Assembly (NCBI RefSeq): GCF_000764655.1 | Contig: NZ_JRGL01000014.1 | Coordinates: 1 to 64,000 of the forward strand | Length of the DNA stretch: 64,000 nucleotides | DNA from: Aeromonas aquatica | Lineage (GTDB): Bacteria; Pseudomonadota; Gammaproteobacteria; Enterobacterales; Aeromonadaceae | Direction: 5' to 3' | Shown here: one piece after another, positions 1 to 7,099 of the stretch | Position numbering within the stretch: the first letter of the stretch is position 1 | Layout: the number at the start of each line of letters is the position of its first letter | Notes under the pieces: model-generated | What the model was told of the DNA's origin: nothing | Seen by the model: only the letters and a program-made list of their open reading frames with translations | Databases searched by the model: none | Position numbers and translations under genes: made by a program

Positions 1-17
1 TCCCTCTCTTCGCACCA
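1..17 (+). tRNA. 3' end of a tRNA-Leu cut by the window edge
   Basis: The first 17 bases, ending in the CCA triplet, are identical to the 3' end of the complete tRNA-Leu at 87-172. They are therefore the tail of a second tandem copy whose body lies left of the window. Confidence 0.8.
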
Positions 18-86
18 TGATTCTGACATGTTAAAACAGAGCAATGCGCCCAACCGCATTTAAAAACCAGATGGGAAAAACAGTGT

Positions 87-172
87 GCGAAGGTGGCGGA
101 ATTGGTAGACGCGCTAGCTTCAGGTGTTAGTGTCCCACGGATGTGAGGGTTCGAGTCCCTCTCTTCGCACCA
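87..172 (+). tRNA. tRNA-Leu (anticodon CAG)
   Basis: An 86-nt type II tRNA with encoded CCA. The acceptor arm GCGAAGG pairs near the 3' end, the D-loop has GGAATTGGTAGAC, the anticodon CAG is at 121-123, there is a long variable arm, and the T-loop reads TTCGAGT. It closely matches the E. coli tRNA-Leu(CAG) family. It is the last gene of a tRNA-Leu array, because another copy ends at base 17. Confidence 0.97.
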
Positions 173-182
173 TCTATTATGC

Positions 183-220
183 AAAAGGCCCATAACGCGA
201 GTTATGGGCCTTTTGTTTTT
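183..220 (+). terminator. Rho-independent terminator of the tRNA-Leu array
   Basis: A perfect 14-bp stem (183-196 with 201-214) closes a GCGA loop and is followed by TTTTGTTTTT. It lies 10 bases after the tRNA CCA end. Confidence 0.9.
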
Positions 221-274
221 GCCTGCGTCATGGCTATGCTCTTGATAACGCTACGCCACCACAGGGACGACCCC

Positions 275-541
275 ATGATCCTGGATACCGACATTCACAA
301 CTTCTATGAACAACTGGTGCTCAAGGAGATAGAAAAACAGGGATTGGGGCAGACGCTGACGTCCCATCAGCTGGCCGATCTCTGCTGCCTGACCCTGAAC
401 CAGCTCCCCTCCCACTACATCCGCCACAACGTCGACATGATCTATTTCACCAGCGACGCCCAGCGCACCGAGATGGAACAGAAGGTGATCGAATCACTGC
501 GCCTGGCCCACGACAAGATTCAAGCAGTCCCCTCTCGCTGA
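275..541 (+). CDS. ComFB-family small protein
   Basis: An 88-residue soluble protein of the late-competence ComFB family. The N-terminal helix DIHNFYEQLVLKEI, the Cys pair in ADLCCLTLNQLP and the following YIRHNVDMIYF are typical of the family. The biochemical role is not established in proteobacteria; related domains have been linked to nucleotide-second-messenger binding, so a signalling role is only a guess. Start: the ATG at 275 is preceded by AGGGA at a good distance, whereas upward extension of the frame runs into the tRNA terminator. It stands alone, convergent with the small membrane gene to its right. Confidence 0.7.
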   Translation: MILDTDIHNFYEQLVLKEIEKQGLGQTLTSHQLADLCCLTLNQLPSHYIRHNVDMIYFTSDAQRTEMEQKVIESLRLAHDKIQAVPSR

Positions 542-555
542 CGACAGCCCGCTCA

Positions 556-765
556 CTACAGCCAGCTCTGCTGCCAGAGCAGGGCCACCACCCCCGTCAT
601 GCCGGCGACGGGCAGCAGGATCAGCGCCGGTCTCAGCCGGGGTTCCAGCATGACCCAGGCCGCCAGCAGAAAACCCAGGCTCCACACCCCGTACGCCTTG
701 TCCTGACCCCAGCCCAGCACCGCCAGCAAGCCCGCCAACAGCAGGCACCTCACTATCCAGATCAT
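556..765 (-). CDS. Small hydrophobic membrane protein under a Fur box
   Basis: About 69 residues, almost entirely hydrophobic, with two or three predicted membrane helices (MIWIVRCLLLAGLLAVL; VWSLGFLLAAWVML; LILLPVAGMTGVVALL). I do not recognise the family. The ATG at 765 is preferred because AAAGGG lies nine bases upstream; the ATG at 774 is too close to it. A good Fur-box match sits about 26 bases upstream of the start, so the gene is probably iron-repressed. It has no same-strand neighbour. Function unknown; a role in iron uptake is only inferred from the Fur box. Confidence 0.55.
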   Translation of the reverse strand: MIWIVRCLLLAGLLAVLGWGQDKAYGVWSLGFLLAAWVMLEPRLRPALILLPVAGMTGVVALLWQQSWL

Positions 766-790
766 GGTGAACATCCCTTTCGCATCATTC

Positions 791-809
791 GATAACGATT
801 ATCATTTGT
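791..809. promoter_or_regulatory. Fur box
   Basis: GATAACGATTATCATTTGT matches the 19-bp Fur consensus at 14 of 19 positions, with the core GATAA..GAT.ATCATT intact. It lies upstream of the small membrane gene on the reverse strand and about 260 bases before the nhaC-type gene on the other strand, so the former is the likely target. Confidence 0.7.
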
Positions 810-975
810 ATTTTAGCATAGTGCTATCGGACTTTTCTATCGGAGTCGAATGTCTCATCGGGGCAAACAGGGCACTCAAAAATGGGTCATGAGATCAACT
901 AATTTGTAATTTTATCAATCAAAACTGCATTTTTGCTAAATGTGTTGGGATTTTAGACCCTGAGTTTGTGGTAGA

Positions 976-1050
976 TTGCGGCCTCTTTTTGGGTTGCCCC
1001 CTCGGGATACATGTATCCACAGGACGAGAGGGAGCGACCTTGGCGAGCAA
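976..1050 (+). promoter_or_regulatory. Structured 5' leader of the nhaC-type gene (candidate cis-regulatory RNA)
   Basis: The leader folds into one long imperfect arm. TTGC (976-979) pairs with GCAA (1047-1050) and GCC (981-983) with GGC (1042-1044). Inside, GGTTGC (992-997) pairs with GCGACC (1034-1039), followed by CCC/GGG, CTCG/CGAG and a GGATA-CATG-TATCC hairpin, with an asymmetric ACAGGA bulge on the 3' side. The start codon lies 18 bases after the arm. I do not recognise a published riboswitch consensus in it, and it is too short and lacks the motifs of the lysine L-box. Cation-sensing leaders are known for other antiporter genes, which motivates the call. Confidence 0.4.
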
Positions 1051-1067
1051 GAGTTTAGGAAGTATCT

Positions 1068-2477
1068 ATGCAAAACCAACATAACCACATTCGACTGCCT
1101 AACATGCCACAGGTGTTTGCCTGCCTGGCCATTTTCCTGGCCCTGGCCTTCTCCTTCACCAGCGTGCTCGACTTGCCAATCCAGTTGGCACTGTTCATCG
1201 CCTGGTTCGTCATCATGGGACTCGGCATCCGGCTCGGCCATGATTACAAATCCCTGGAGCAGGCCGCCGTCGACGGTGTCGCCAAGGGCATGGGCGCCAT
1301 CCTGATACTGGTCTCCGTCGGAGCCCTGGTCGGCACCTGGATCGCAGGCGGCATAGTCCCCAGCATCATCTACTTCGGGCTCAAGGTGATACACCCGTCC
1401 ATCTTTCTGCTGGCGACCCTGATCATCTGCTCCCTCACCTCCCTTGCCACCGGCACCTCCTGGGGCTCGGCGGCCACCGCCGGCATCGCCATGATGGGCA
1501 TAGGCCACAGCCTGGGCGTGCCTGCGCCACTGGTGGCGGGCGCCGTGCTCTCCGGTGTCTACTTCGGTGACAAGCTCTCCCCGCTCTCCGACTCCGTGGT
1601 ACTGGCCTCCACCATGTCCAACGTCGACGTGGTGGAGCACATCAAGGGCATGCTGCCCATCAGCCTGTTCTCCTATGTCATCACGGCGGCCCTGTTCACC
1701 CTGGTCGGCATGCAGTACTCGGGCAACGTCAGCCTGGAGCAGGTCAACCTGGTGATGGAAGCGCTCGACAAGCAGTTCAACATCACCCCGCTGGCCATAG
1801 TGCCCGTGATACTGGTGCTGGGTCTGCTGGCCAACCGCAAGCCCGCCTTCCCGGTGATCAGCTTCGGCGCCCTGCTCGGCCTCGTCTGGGCCATCGCCTT
1901 CCAGGACATGGATCCGGTCAAGGCCATGCACTCCGCCTACAGCCCGTTCGCCATCACCTCGGGGGTCGACTTCATCGACAACATCCTGGGCCGCGGCGGC
2001 ATGGAGTCCATGCTGGGCTCGGTGGCGGTCATCATCTTCGGGCTGGGCTTCGGTGGCCTGCTGGAGAAGGTCGGCATCCTGGCGGTGATCGCCAGTGCCT
2101 TCGAGAAGCGCATCAACAGCGTCGGCAGCCTGACCAGCCACACCATAGCCACCGCCTTCCTGGCCAACGTGTTCGGCTCGGCCATGTATGTGTCGCTGAT
2201 CCTGACCCCCAAGATCATGGCCAAGAACTACGACCGGCTGGGGCTGGAGCGCAAGAACCTCTCCCGCAACGCCGAGTTCGGTGGCACCCTCACCTGCGGC
2301 ATGGTGCCCTGGAGCGACAACGGCATCTTCATGGCCGGGGTGCTGGGGGTGGCAACCCTGGATTACCTGCCCTACATGTGGCTCAGCTTCACCTGCATCC
2401 TGGTGACCATCACCCTCGCCTACCTGGGCAAGGCGGTGAACCGGATCCCGGTGATCGAGGCGGCCAGCTCTCGCTAA
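1068..2477 (+). CDS. nhaC: NhaC-family Na+/H+ antiporter
   Basis: A 469-residue inner-membrane protein of the NhaC antiporter superfamily with about a dozen hydrophobic segments. Family signatures include GTSWGSAATAGIAMMGIG around residue 130, GVYFGDKLSPLSDSVVLAS around residue 165 and CGMVPWSDNGIFMAGVLG near the C-terminus. Members exchange Na+ (sometimes amino acids or organic acids) for protons, so the substrate cannot be fixed from sequence. The ATG at 1068 follows AGGAAG. The gene is monocistronic: a strong terminator follows and the next gene is a LysR regulator. The long structured leader suggests post-transcriptional control. Confidence 0.85.
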   Translation: MQNQHNHIRLPNMPQVFACLAIFLALAFSFTSVLDLPIQLALFIAWFVIMGLGIRLGHDYKSLEQAAVDGVAKGMGAILILVSVGALVGTWIAGGIVPSIIYFGLKVIHPSIFLLATLIICSLTSLATGTSWGSAATAGIAMMGIGHSLGVPAPLVAGAVLSGVYFGDKLSPLSDSVVLASTMSNVDVVEHIKGMLPISLFSYVITAALFTLVGMQYSGNVSLEQVNLVMEALDKQFNITPLAIVPVILVLGLLANRKPAFPVISFGALLGLVWAIAFQDMDPVKAMHSAYSPFAITSGVDFIDNILGRGGMESMLGSVAVIIFGLGFGGLLEKVGILAVIASAFEKRINSVGSLTSHTIATAFLANVFGSAMYVSLILTPKIMAKNYDRLGLERKNLSRNAEFGGTLTCGMVPWSDNGIFMAGVLGVATLDYLPYMWLSFTCILVTITLAYLGKAVNRIPVIEAASSR

Positions 2478-2495
2478 GCATTCAAAAACAATGAC

Positions 2496-2524
2496 AAAGG
2501 CGCCTGCGGGCGCCTTTTGTTTGG
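2496..2524 (+). terminator. Terminator after nhaC
   Basis: AAAGGCGCC-TGC-GGGCGCCTTTT forms a GC-rich hairpin followed by TTTGTTT, 18 bases after the stop codon. Confidence 0.9.
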
Positions 2525-2580
2525 ACGGGATTCGAGGTTAAGCTGGCAGCCAACCTCGTCGCTCGTGGCAGGATGCCCAG

Positions 2581-3504
2581 ATGAACTTTACCTTTCGCCA
2601 GATCCGCTATTTCGTGGCCGTGGCCGACAGCTTCTCGGTGAGCCGCGCCGCCGCCGAGCTGCACATCTCCCAGTCGGCAGTCACCAGCGCCATCCGCGAG
2701 CTGGAGACCGAGCTCGGCGCCGCCCTGTTCGAGCGCAACCCCCGTGGCGTCAGCCTCACCGCCCAGGGTCACCAGTTCCTGCTCCATGCCAGACGCATCC
2801 TGGGCGCCATGACGGAGGCGGGCCAGTCCCTCAAGGCGGTGGCACAGCAGGATCAGGGCCAACTCACCATAGGGGTGACCACGCTGGTGGCCGGTTACTA
2901 CCTGTCGGAGGCGCTCGGCCGCTTCCGGCGCGCCTTCCCGGCGGTGCGCATCGAGGTGAAGGAGGACGAGCAGCCGTTTCTCGAGCATCAGATCGTCAAC
3001 GGCGAGGTGGATGTGGGGATCCTGATGACCAACCGCACCATCCGTCAGGAGGCGTTCGATACCGAGCTGCTGACCCGCTCGCCGCTGCGGCTCTGGCTCG
3101 CCGCCAACCACCCCCTCTGCGCCGAATCAACCCTCTCCCTCAAGGCGCTGAGCGAGGAGCCCATGATCTCCCTCACCGCCGATCAGCTGGATCAGATCAT
3201 CGGCTCTGGCCTGCGCCGCTACGGCATCCAGCCCCGCATAGTGCTGCGCACCGCCTCGGTGGAGGCGGTGCGCAGCCTGGTGGCCAGCCAGTTAGGCGCC
3301 GCTCTGCTGCCGGACTTCGCCTACCGCCCCTGGTCGCTGGAACAGGAGCGGGTCGAGGCCCGCGCCATCAAGGAGCCCATCCCCGCCATAGACATCGGCC
3401 TGGTGTGGCGGCGCGGCTCACACCTGAGTTGGACCGCCCGTGAATTCATCGACATAGTGCGGGATCAGAGCCGGCTGCGGGCCCGCCAGACGGCCTCCCG
3501 CTAG
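2581..3504 (+). CDS. LysR-family transcriptional regulator beside the polyamine operon
   Basis: A 307-residue LysR-type regulator. The N-terminal winged helix-turn-helix (FSVSRAAAELHISQSAVTSAIRELE, residues ~18-42) is typical, followed by a linker helix and a periplasmic-binding-like effector domain from about residue 92. It is encoded just upstream of, and in the same direction as, the ABC transporter/aldehyde dehydrogenase operon. A perfect T-N11-A palindrome lies between them at 3643-3657, so it probably activates that operon in response to a polyamine or its breakdown product. That effector is inferred from context only. Confidence 0.85.
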   Translation: MNFTFRQIRYFVAVADSFSVSRAAAELHISQSAVTSAIRELETELGAALFERNPRGVSLTAQGHQFLLHARRILGAMTEAGQSLKAVAQQDQGQLTIGVTTLVAGYYLSEALGRFRRAFPAVRIEVKEDEQPFLEHQIVNGEVDVGILMTNRTIRQEAFDTELLTRSPLRLWLAANHPLCAESTLSLKALSEEPMISLTADQLDQIIGSGLRRYGIQPRIVLRTASVEAVRSLVASQLGAALLPDFAYRPWSLEQERVEARAIKEPIPAIDIGLVWRRGSHLSWTAREFIDIVRDQSRLRARQTASR

Positions 3505-3642
3505 GAGCATCCCCCCGAACGCCACGAAAATTCAGATTCATCTGCACTCGATATCGATTTAGTAGATACCTGGGCGATTAAAAATTGAAATTCTCATTAC
3601 TGCTCGCTTCTCCTACGCTCATGACTGGTTAACAGGATGTTA

Positions 3643-3657
3643 ATGCCATCGTGGCAT
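3643..3657. promoter_or_regulatory. Candidate LysR-type operator
   Basis: ATGCCA-TCG-TGGCAT is a perfect inverted repeat with the T-N11-A spacing typical of LysR boxes. It ends 33 bases before the start of the substrate-binding protein gene and lies between that gene and the LysR gene. Confidence 0.5.
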
Positions 3658-3690
3658 CGCCATGGTTCAAGTTGATGCAAGGAGAGCAAG

Positions 3691-4836
3691 ATGAAACTGA
3701 CCCCCCTGACCCTGGCCCTGATCCCGGCGCTGCTGGCAGGCCAGACCCAGGCCGCCCCGACCGAACTCGGCAAGGGTGAAGGCCAGCTCAACATCGTGGC
3801 CTGGGCCGGCTATGTCGAGCGCGGCGAGACCGACAAGAACTACGACTGGGTCACCGGCTTCGAGAAGGAGACCGGCTGCAAGGTCAGCGTCAAGACGGCC
3901 GCCACCTCGGACGAGATGGTGGCCCTGATGAACGAGGGGGGCTTCGATCTGGTGACCGCCTCCGGCGACGCCAGCCTGCGCCTCATCGCCGGCGGCAAGG
4001 TGCAAGCGCTCAACCTGGCGCTCATCCCGAGCTATGGCAAGATAGATCCCCGCCTGCAGAGCGCCCCCTGGCACACGGTGGAAGGCAAGCACTACGGCGT
4101 GCCCTACCAGTGGGGCGGCAACATCCTGATGTACAACACCAAGGTGTTCCCCAAGGCGCCAGACTCCTGGAGCCTGGTGTTCGAGGAGCAGACCCTGCCG
4201 GACGGCAAGTCCAACAAGGGTCGGGTGCAGGCGTTCGACGGCCCCATCCACATCGCCGATGCCGCCCTCTATCTGATGACCCACCAGCCGGCGTTGGGGA
4301 TCAAGGACCCCTACGAGCTGAACGAGGATCAGTACAAGGCCTCCCTCGAGCTGCTGCGCAAGCAGCGTCAGCTGGTCGGCCGCTACTGGCACGACGCCTT
4401 CGTCCAGATCGATGACTTCAAGAACGAGGGGGTGGTCGCCTCGGACTCCTGGCCGTTCCAGGCCAACACCCTGATCGCCGACAAGCAGCCCATCGCCACC
4501 ACTGTACCCAAGGAAGGGGTCACCGGCTGGGCCGACACCAGCATGGTGCACAGCGAGGCCAAGAACCTGACCTGTGCCTACCAGTGGCTGGAACACTCCC
4601 TCAACAACAAGCTGCAGGGAGATCTCGCCTCCTGGTTCGGCTCTGTGCCCGTGGTACCCGCCGCCTGCGAGGGCAACGCCCTGCTGGGGGCCGGGGGCTG
4701 CAAGACCAACGGTATAGACAACTTCGATCGGGTGCACTTCTGGCGTACCCCGGTATCCCAGTGCAAGAGCCAGGGTACCTGCGTCCCCTACTACCGCTGG
4801 GTGTCTGACTATATCGCCATCCTCGGTGGTCGCTGA
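3691..4836 (+). CDS. ydcS: Periplasmic polyamine-binding protein of an ABC transporter (YdcS-like)
   Basis: A 381-residue type 2 periplasmic binding protein. The signal peptide MKLTPLTLALIPALLAGQTQA is followed by a mature domain beginning near APTELGKGEG. The NIVAWAGYVERGE segment and the QWGGNILMYNTKVFPKAPDSW hinge region are typical of spermidine/putrescine binders of the PotD/YdcS group. The protein carries several C-terminal cysteines. RBS AGGAGAG precedes the ATG. It is the first gene of the operon with the ATPase, two permeases and an aminobutyraldehyde dehydrogenase, which supports putrescine/spermidine as substrate. The last 86 bases are repeated, diverged, just downstream. Confidence 0.88.
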   Translation: MKLTPLTLALIPALLAGQTQAAPTELGKGEGQLNIVAWAGYVERGETDKNYDWVTGFEKETGCKVSVKTAATSDEMVALMNEGGFDLVTASGDASLRLIAGGKVQALNLALIPSYGKIDPRLQSAPWHTVEGKHYGVPYQWGGNILMYNTKVFPKAPDSWSLVFEEQTLPDGKSNKGRVQAFDGPIHIADAALYLMTHQPALGIKDPYELNEDQYKASLELLRKQRQLVGRYWHDAFVQIDDFKNEGVVASDSWPFQANTLIADKQPIATTVPKEGVTGWADTSMVHSEAKNLTCAYQWLEHSLNNKLQGDLASWFGSVPVVPAACEGNALLGAGGCKTNGIDNFDRVHFWRTPVSQCKSQGTCVPYYRWVSDYIAILGGR

Positions 4837-4952
4837 TGCAGATTGAGCGAGGCGGCATCCATCGGTACCCCTGTGCCAGCAGCGGGACACCTGCGTGTCC
4901 TCTGCGCTATCGCTGGGTGTCTGACTATATCGCCATCCTGGGCGGTCGCTGA
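4751..4952 (+). repeat. Duplicated 3' end of ydcS
   Basis: The gene's final 86 bases (4751-4836) reappear at 4863-4952. The last ~45 bases, encoding RWVSDYIAILGGR and the stop, differ only at two silent positions, while the 5' part of the copy is more diverged and contains small indels. The reading frame is kept to an identical C-terminal peptide and stop. It is either an old tandem duplication or the leftover tail of a replaced allele. Confidence 0.8.
4836..4952 (+). CDS. Small ORF echoing the YdcS C-terminus
   Basis: A 38-residue open frame whose ATG overlaps the ydcS stop codon (TGATG) and which ends in RWVSDYIAILGGR, identical to the last 13 residues of YdcS. The first ~9 residues are unrelated and the middle (YPCASSGTPACPL) is a diverged copy of the YdcS tail. 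Translation by re-initiation after ydcS is plausible from the stop/start overlap. Whether the peptide has any role is unknown; it could be an inert duplication remnant that happens to stay open. Confidence 0.4.
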   Translation: MQIERGGIHRYPCASSGTPACPLRYRWVSDYIAILGGR

Positions 4953-4976
4953 GTCCCGCCGAGACAACGCCGTTGT

Positions 4977-4998
4977 GGGCCGGGTGGAGACCCGGCCC
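4977..4998 (+). other. Intercistronic hairpin between ydcS and ydcT
   Basis: GGGCCGGGT-GGAG-ACCCGGCCC is a perfect 9-bp stem with a four-base loop and no U-tract. Such hairpins after binding-protein genes are known to stabilise the upstream mRNA and lower expression of the downstream ABC genes; that role here is inferred. Confidence 0.55.
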
Positions 4999-5020
4999 TG
5001 TTCGATGACAAGGATGTACC

Positions 5021-6034
5021 ATGACAGCCGTACAATTTGACCGGGTCAGCCGCCACTACGGCGAGGTGAAGGCGGTCGACGACATCTCCTTCCAGATCCC
5101 CTCCGGTGAATTCTTTACCCTGCTGGGCCCAAGCGGTTCCGGCAAGACCACCTGCCTGCGGATGATCGCCGGCTTCGAATACCCGAGCACGGGGGAGATC
5201 CGCCTGTTCGGCGAGCCCTGCTCCCGGGTGCCGCCCTACGATCGCAACCTCAACACCGTCTTCCAGGATTACGCCCTCTTCCCCAACATGGATGTGCGCG
5301 ACAACATCGGTTACGGCCTGATGATCAGGGGCGTGCCCAAGGCGGAGCGCCATCGCAAGGTGGACGAGATGCTGGAGCTGGTGCGCCTGCCCGGCGTCGG
5401 CAACCGCAGGCCGGGCCAGCTCTCAGGCGGTCAGCGCCAGCGCATCGCCATCGCCCGTGCCCTCATCAATCAGCCGCGCATCCTGCTGCTGGACGAGCCG
5501 CTGGGGGCGCTGGATCTCAAGCTGCGCGAGCAGATGCAGCTCGAGCTCAAGGCGCTGCAGCGCCAGCTCGGCATCACCTTCATCTTCGTCACCCACGATC
5601 AGCAGGAGGCGCTCTCCATGAGCGACCGCATCTGCATCTTCAGCCAGGGCAGGATCGAGCAGATCGCCGCCCCGGATCAGGTCTACGACGCCCCCGCCAC
5701 CCCCTTCGTCGCCCGCTTCGTCGGCACCGTCAACCTGTTCGAGGGGGAGCAGGCCAGGCGGCTGTGCGGCGACAGTCAGCAGATGATGGTGCGCCCGGAG
5801 CGGATCCGGCTGAGCGAGGCCGGCAGCCCCGGCTGGTCCGGCGAGATCCGTGAGGTGGAATACCTGGGTGCCTTCGTGCGCTATAGAGTCGACCTGGGGG
5901 AGCAGCTCGAGATCATCGTCAATCACCCCAACGAGGGGCAGGCCCGCCTGGCCCGTGGCGCCCAAGTCAGCCTCAGCTGGCCGGAGCAGGCGATCCATCG
6001 CCTGAGCACCGCCGAAACGGGGGCTCAATCATGA
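5021..6034 (+). CDS. ydcT: ATPase subunit of the polyamine ABC transporter (PotA/YdcT-like)
   Basis: A 337-residue ABC ATPase that energises polyamine import at the inner membrane. The Walker A GPSGSGKTT is at residues 36-44, the signature LSGGQRQRIAIARAL lies around residue 135, followed by Walker B ILLLDEPLGALD and the switch His in FVTHDQQEALSM. The C-terminal ~100 residues form a TOBE-type regulatory domain (MVRPERIRLSE). RBS AAGGATG precedes the ATG. Its stop overlaps the start of ydcU (ATGA), so the two are translationally coupled. Confidence 0.92.
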   Translation: MTAVQFDRVSRHYGEVKAVDDISFQIPSGEFFTLLGPSGSGKTTCLRMIAGFEYPSTGEIRLFGEPCSRVPPYDRNLNTVFQDYALFPNMDVRDNIGYGLMIRGVPKAERHRKVDEMLELVRLPGVGNRRPGQLSGGQRQRIAIARALINQPRILLLDEPLGALDLKLREQMQLELKALQRQLGITFIFVTHDQQEALSMSDRICIFSQGRIEQIAAPDQVYDAPATPFVARFVGTVNLFEGEQARRLCGDSQQMMVRPERIRLSEAGSPGWSGEIREVEYLGAFVRYRVDLGEQLEIIVNHPNEGQARLARGAQVSLSWPEQAIHRLSTAETGAQS

Positions 6035-6999
6035 GCCTCCCCCACAGTGCGAGCCTGACCATGAGCCACGCCACCACCCACACCAGACTCCGCCCGTTGC
6101 GGCGCCTCTCCACCCTGCTGTACGGCCGCCCCGGCCTGCTGCTGGGGATACTGCTCGGCCCACCCCTGCTCTGGCTCGGCATCATCTATGTGGGCTCCCT
6201 GCTGATGCTGCTCTCCAACGCCTTCTTCGGGCTGGACGAGTTCAGCGGCCAGGTGCGCCACGAGCTGGGGCTGCAAAACTTCGTCGCCCTGCTGCGGGCA
6301 GAAAACCTGGACGTCATCGCCCGCACCGCCGGCATGTCGCTTGCCGTAACCCTGGCCTGCGCCCTGCTCGGCTTTCCCATCGCCTACTACATGGCGCGCT
6401 ACACCAGCGGCAAGACCCGTGCCCTGTTCTATCTCGGCATCATGCTGCCGCTCTGGTCCAGCTACCTGGTGCGGGTCTATGCCTGGAAGCTGATCCTGGC
6501 CAAGGAGGGGGTCATCAGCTGGCTGGCGGACAGCCTGGGGCTGGACTGGCTGCTGGACGGCATCCTCTCCCTGCCCATGATCGGCGGCCCCTCCCTGTCG
6601 TTCTCGCGGCTCGGCACCTTCATCGTGTTCGTCTACGTCTGGCTGCCCTTCATGATCCTGCCGATCCAGGCGGCGGTGGAGCGGATCCCGCGCTCCCTGC
6701 TGGAGGCGAGCAGCGATCTCGGCGCCACCCCGGCGCAGACCTTTCGCACCCTGATCCTGCCACTGGCATTGCCGGGCGTGGTGGCGGGTTCCATCTTCAC
6801 CTTCTCCCTGACGCTCGGGGACTACATCATCCCCGGCATCATAGGCAACTCAACCATGTACATAGGGCAGGTGGTCTACATGCAGCAGGGCACGGCGGGC
6901 AACCTGCCGTTCGCCGCCGCCTTCTCGCTGGTGCCTATCCTGATCATCGCCATCTACCTCACCATCGCCAAGCGCTTGGGAGCCTTCGATGCACTCTGA
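6031..6999 (+). CDS. ydcU: Permease 1 of the polyamine ABC transporter (PotB/YdcU-like)
   Basis: A 322-residue binding-protein-dependent permease with six membrane segments. The EAA coupling motif is LLEASSDLGATPAQTFRTLILP, around residue 230. It pairs with YdcV to form the channel. The ATG at 6031 overlaps the ydcT stop; an internal ATG at 6061 would give a protein 10 residues shorter. The last 69 bases are repeated downstream at 7031-7099 with 16 mismatches, and an ATG inside the final codons opens a small ORF through that repeat. Confidence 0.9.
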   Translation: MSLPHSASLTMSHATTHTRLRPLRRLSTLLYGRPGLLLGILLGPPLLWLGIIYVGSLLMLLSNAFFGLDEFSGQVRHELGLQNFVALLRAENLDVIARTAGMSLAVTLACALLGFPIAYYMARYTSGKTRALFYLGIMLPLWSSYLVRVYAWKLILAKEGVISWLADSLGLDWLLDGILSLPMIGGPSLSFSRLGTFIVFVYVWLPFMILPIQAAVERIPRSLLEASSDLGATPAQTFRTLILPLALPGVVAGSIFTFSLTLGDYIIPGIIGNSTMYIGQVVYMQQGTAGNLPFAAAFSLVPILIIAIYLTIAKRLGAFDAL

Positions 7000-7099
7000 T
7001 ACTGACCTCTCGCTCGCTGCTTGCACGCGGGTGCCCAGCCTGATCATCACTATCCGCCTGACGACCGTAAAACGGCTGGGAGCCTTCGATGCGCTCTAA
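6931..7099 (+). repeat. Duplicated 3' end of ydcU
   Basis: Bases 6931-6999 and 7031-7099 align without gaps at an exact 100-base offset, with 16 mismatches in 69 positions (about 77% identity by hand count). Both copies end in codons for KRLGAFDAL and a stop (TGA in the first, TAA in the second). The second copy also provides the RBS (GGGAG) and ATG of ydcV. Confidence 0.85.
6989..7099 (+). CDS. Small ORF echoing the YdcU C-terminus
   Basis: A 36-residue open frame. Its ATG lies inside the last codons of ydcU, preceded by GGGAG, and its stop TAA overlaps the ydcV start region (ATGCGCTCTAA). The C-terminal half ([22 protein letters not shown]) is a diverged copy of the YdcU tail ([22 protein letters not shown]). 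The arrangement would pass ribosomes from ydcU through the small ORF to ydcV. Function unknown; the frame could have stayed open because it serves translational coupling only. Confidence 0.4.
   Translation: MHSDTDLSLAACTRVPSLIITIRLTTVKRLGAFDAL

Noticed and set aside
976..1050. Lysine (L-box) riboswitch before nhaC
   Set aside because: Some NhaC-family genes carry L-boxes, but this leader is far shorter and lacks the conserved L-box junction motifs.
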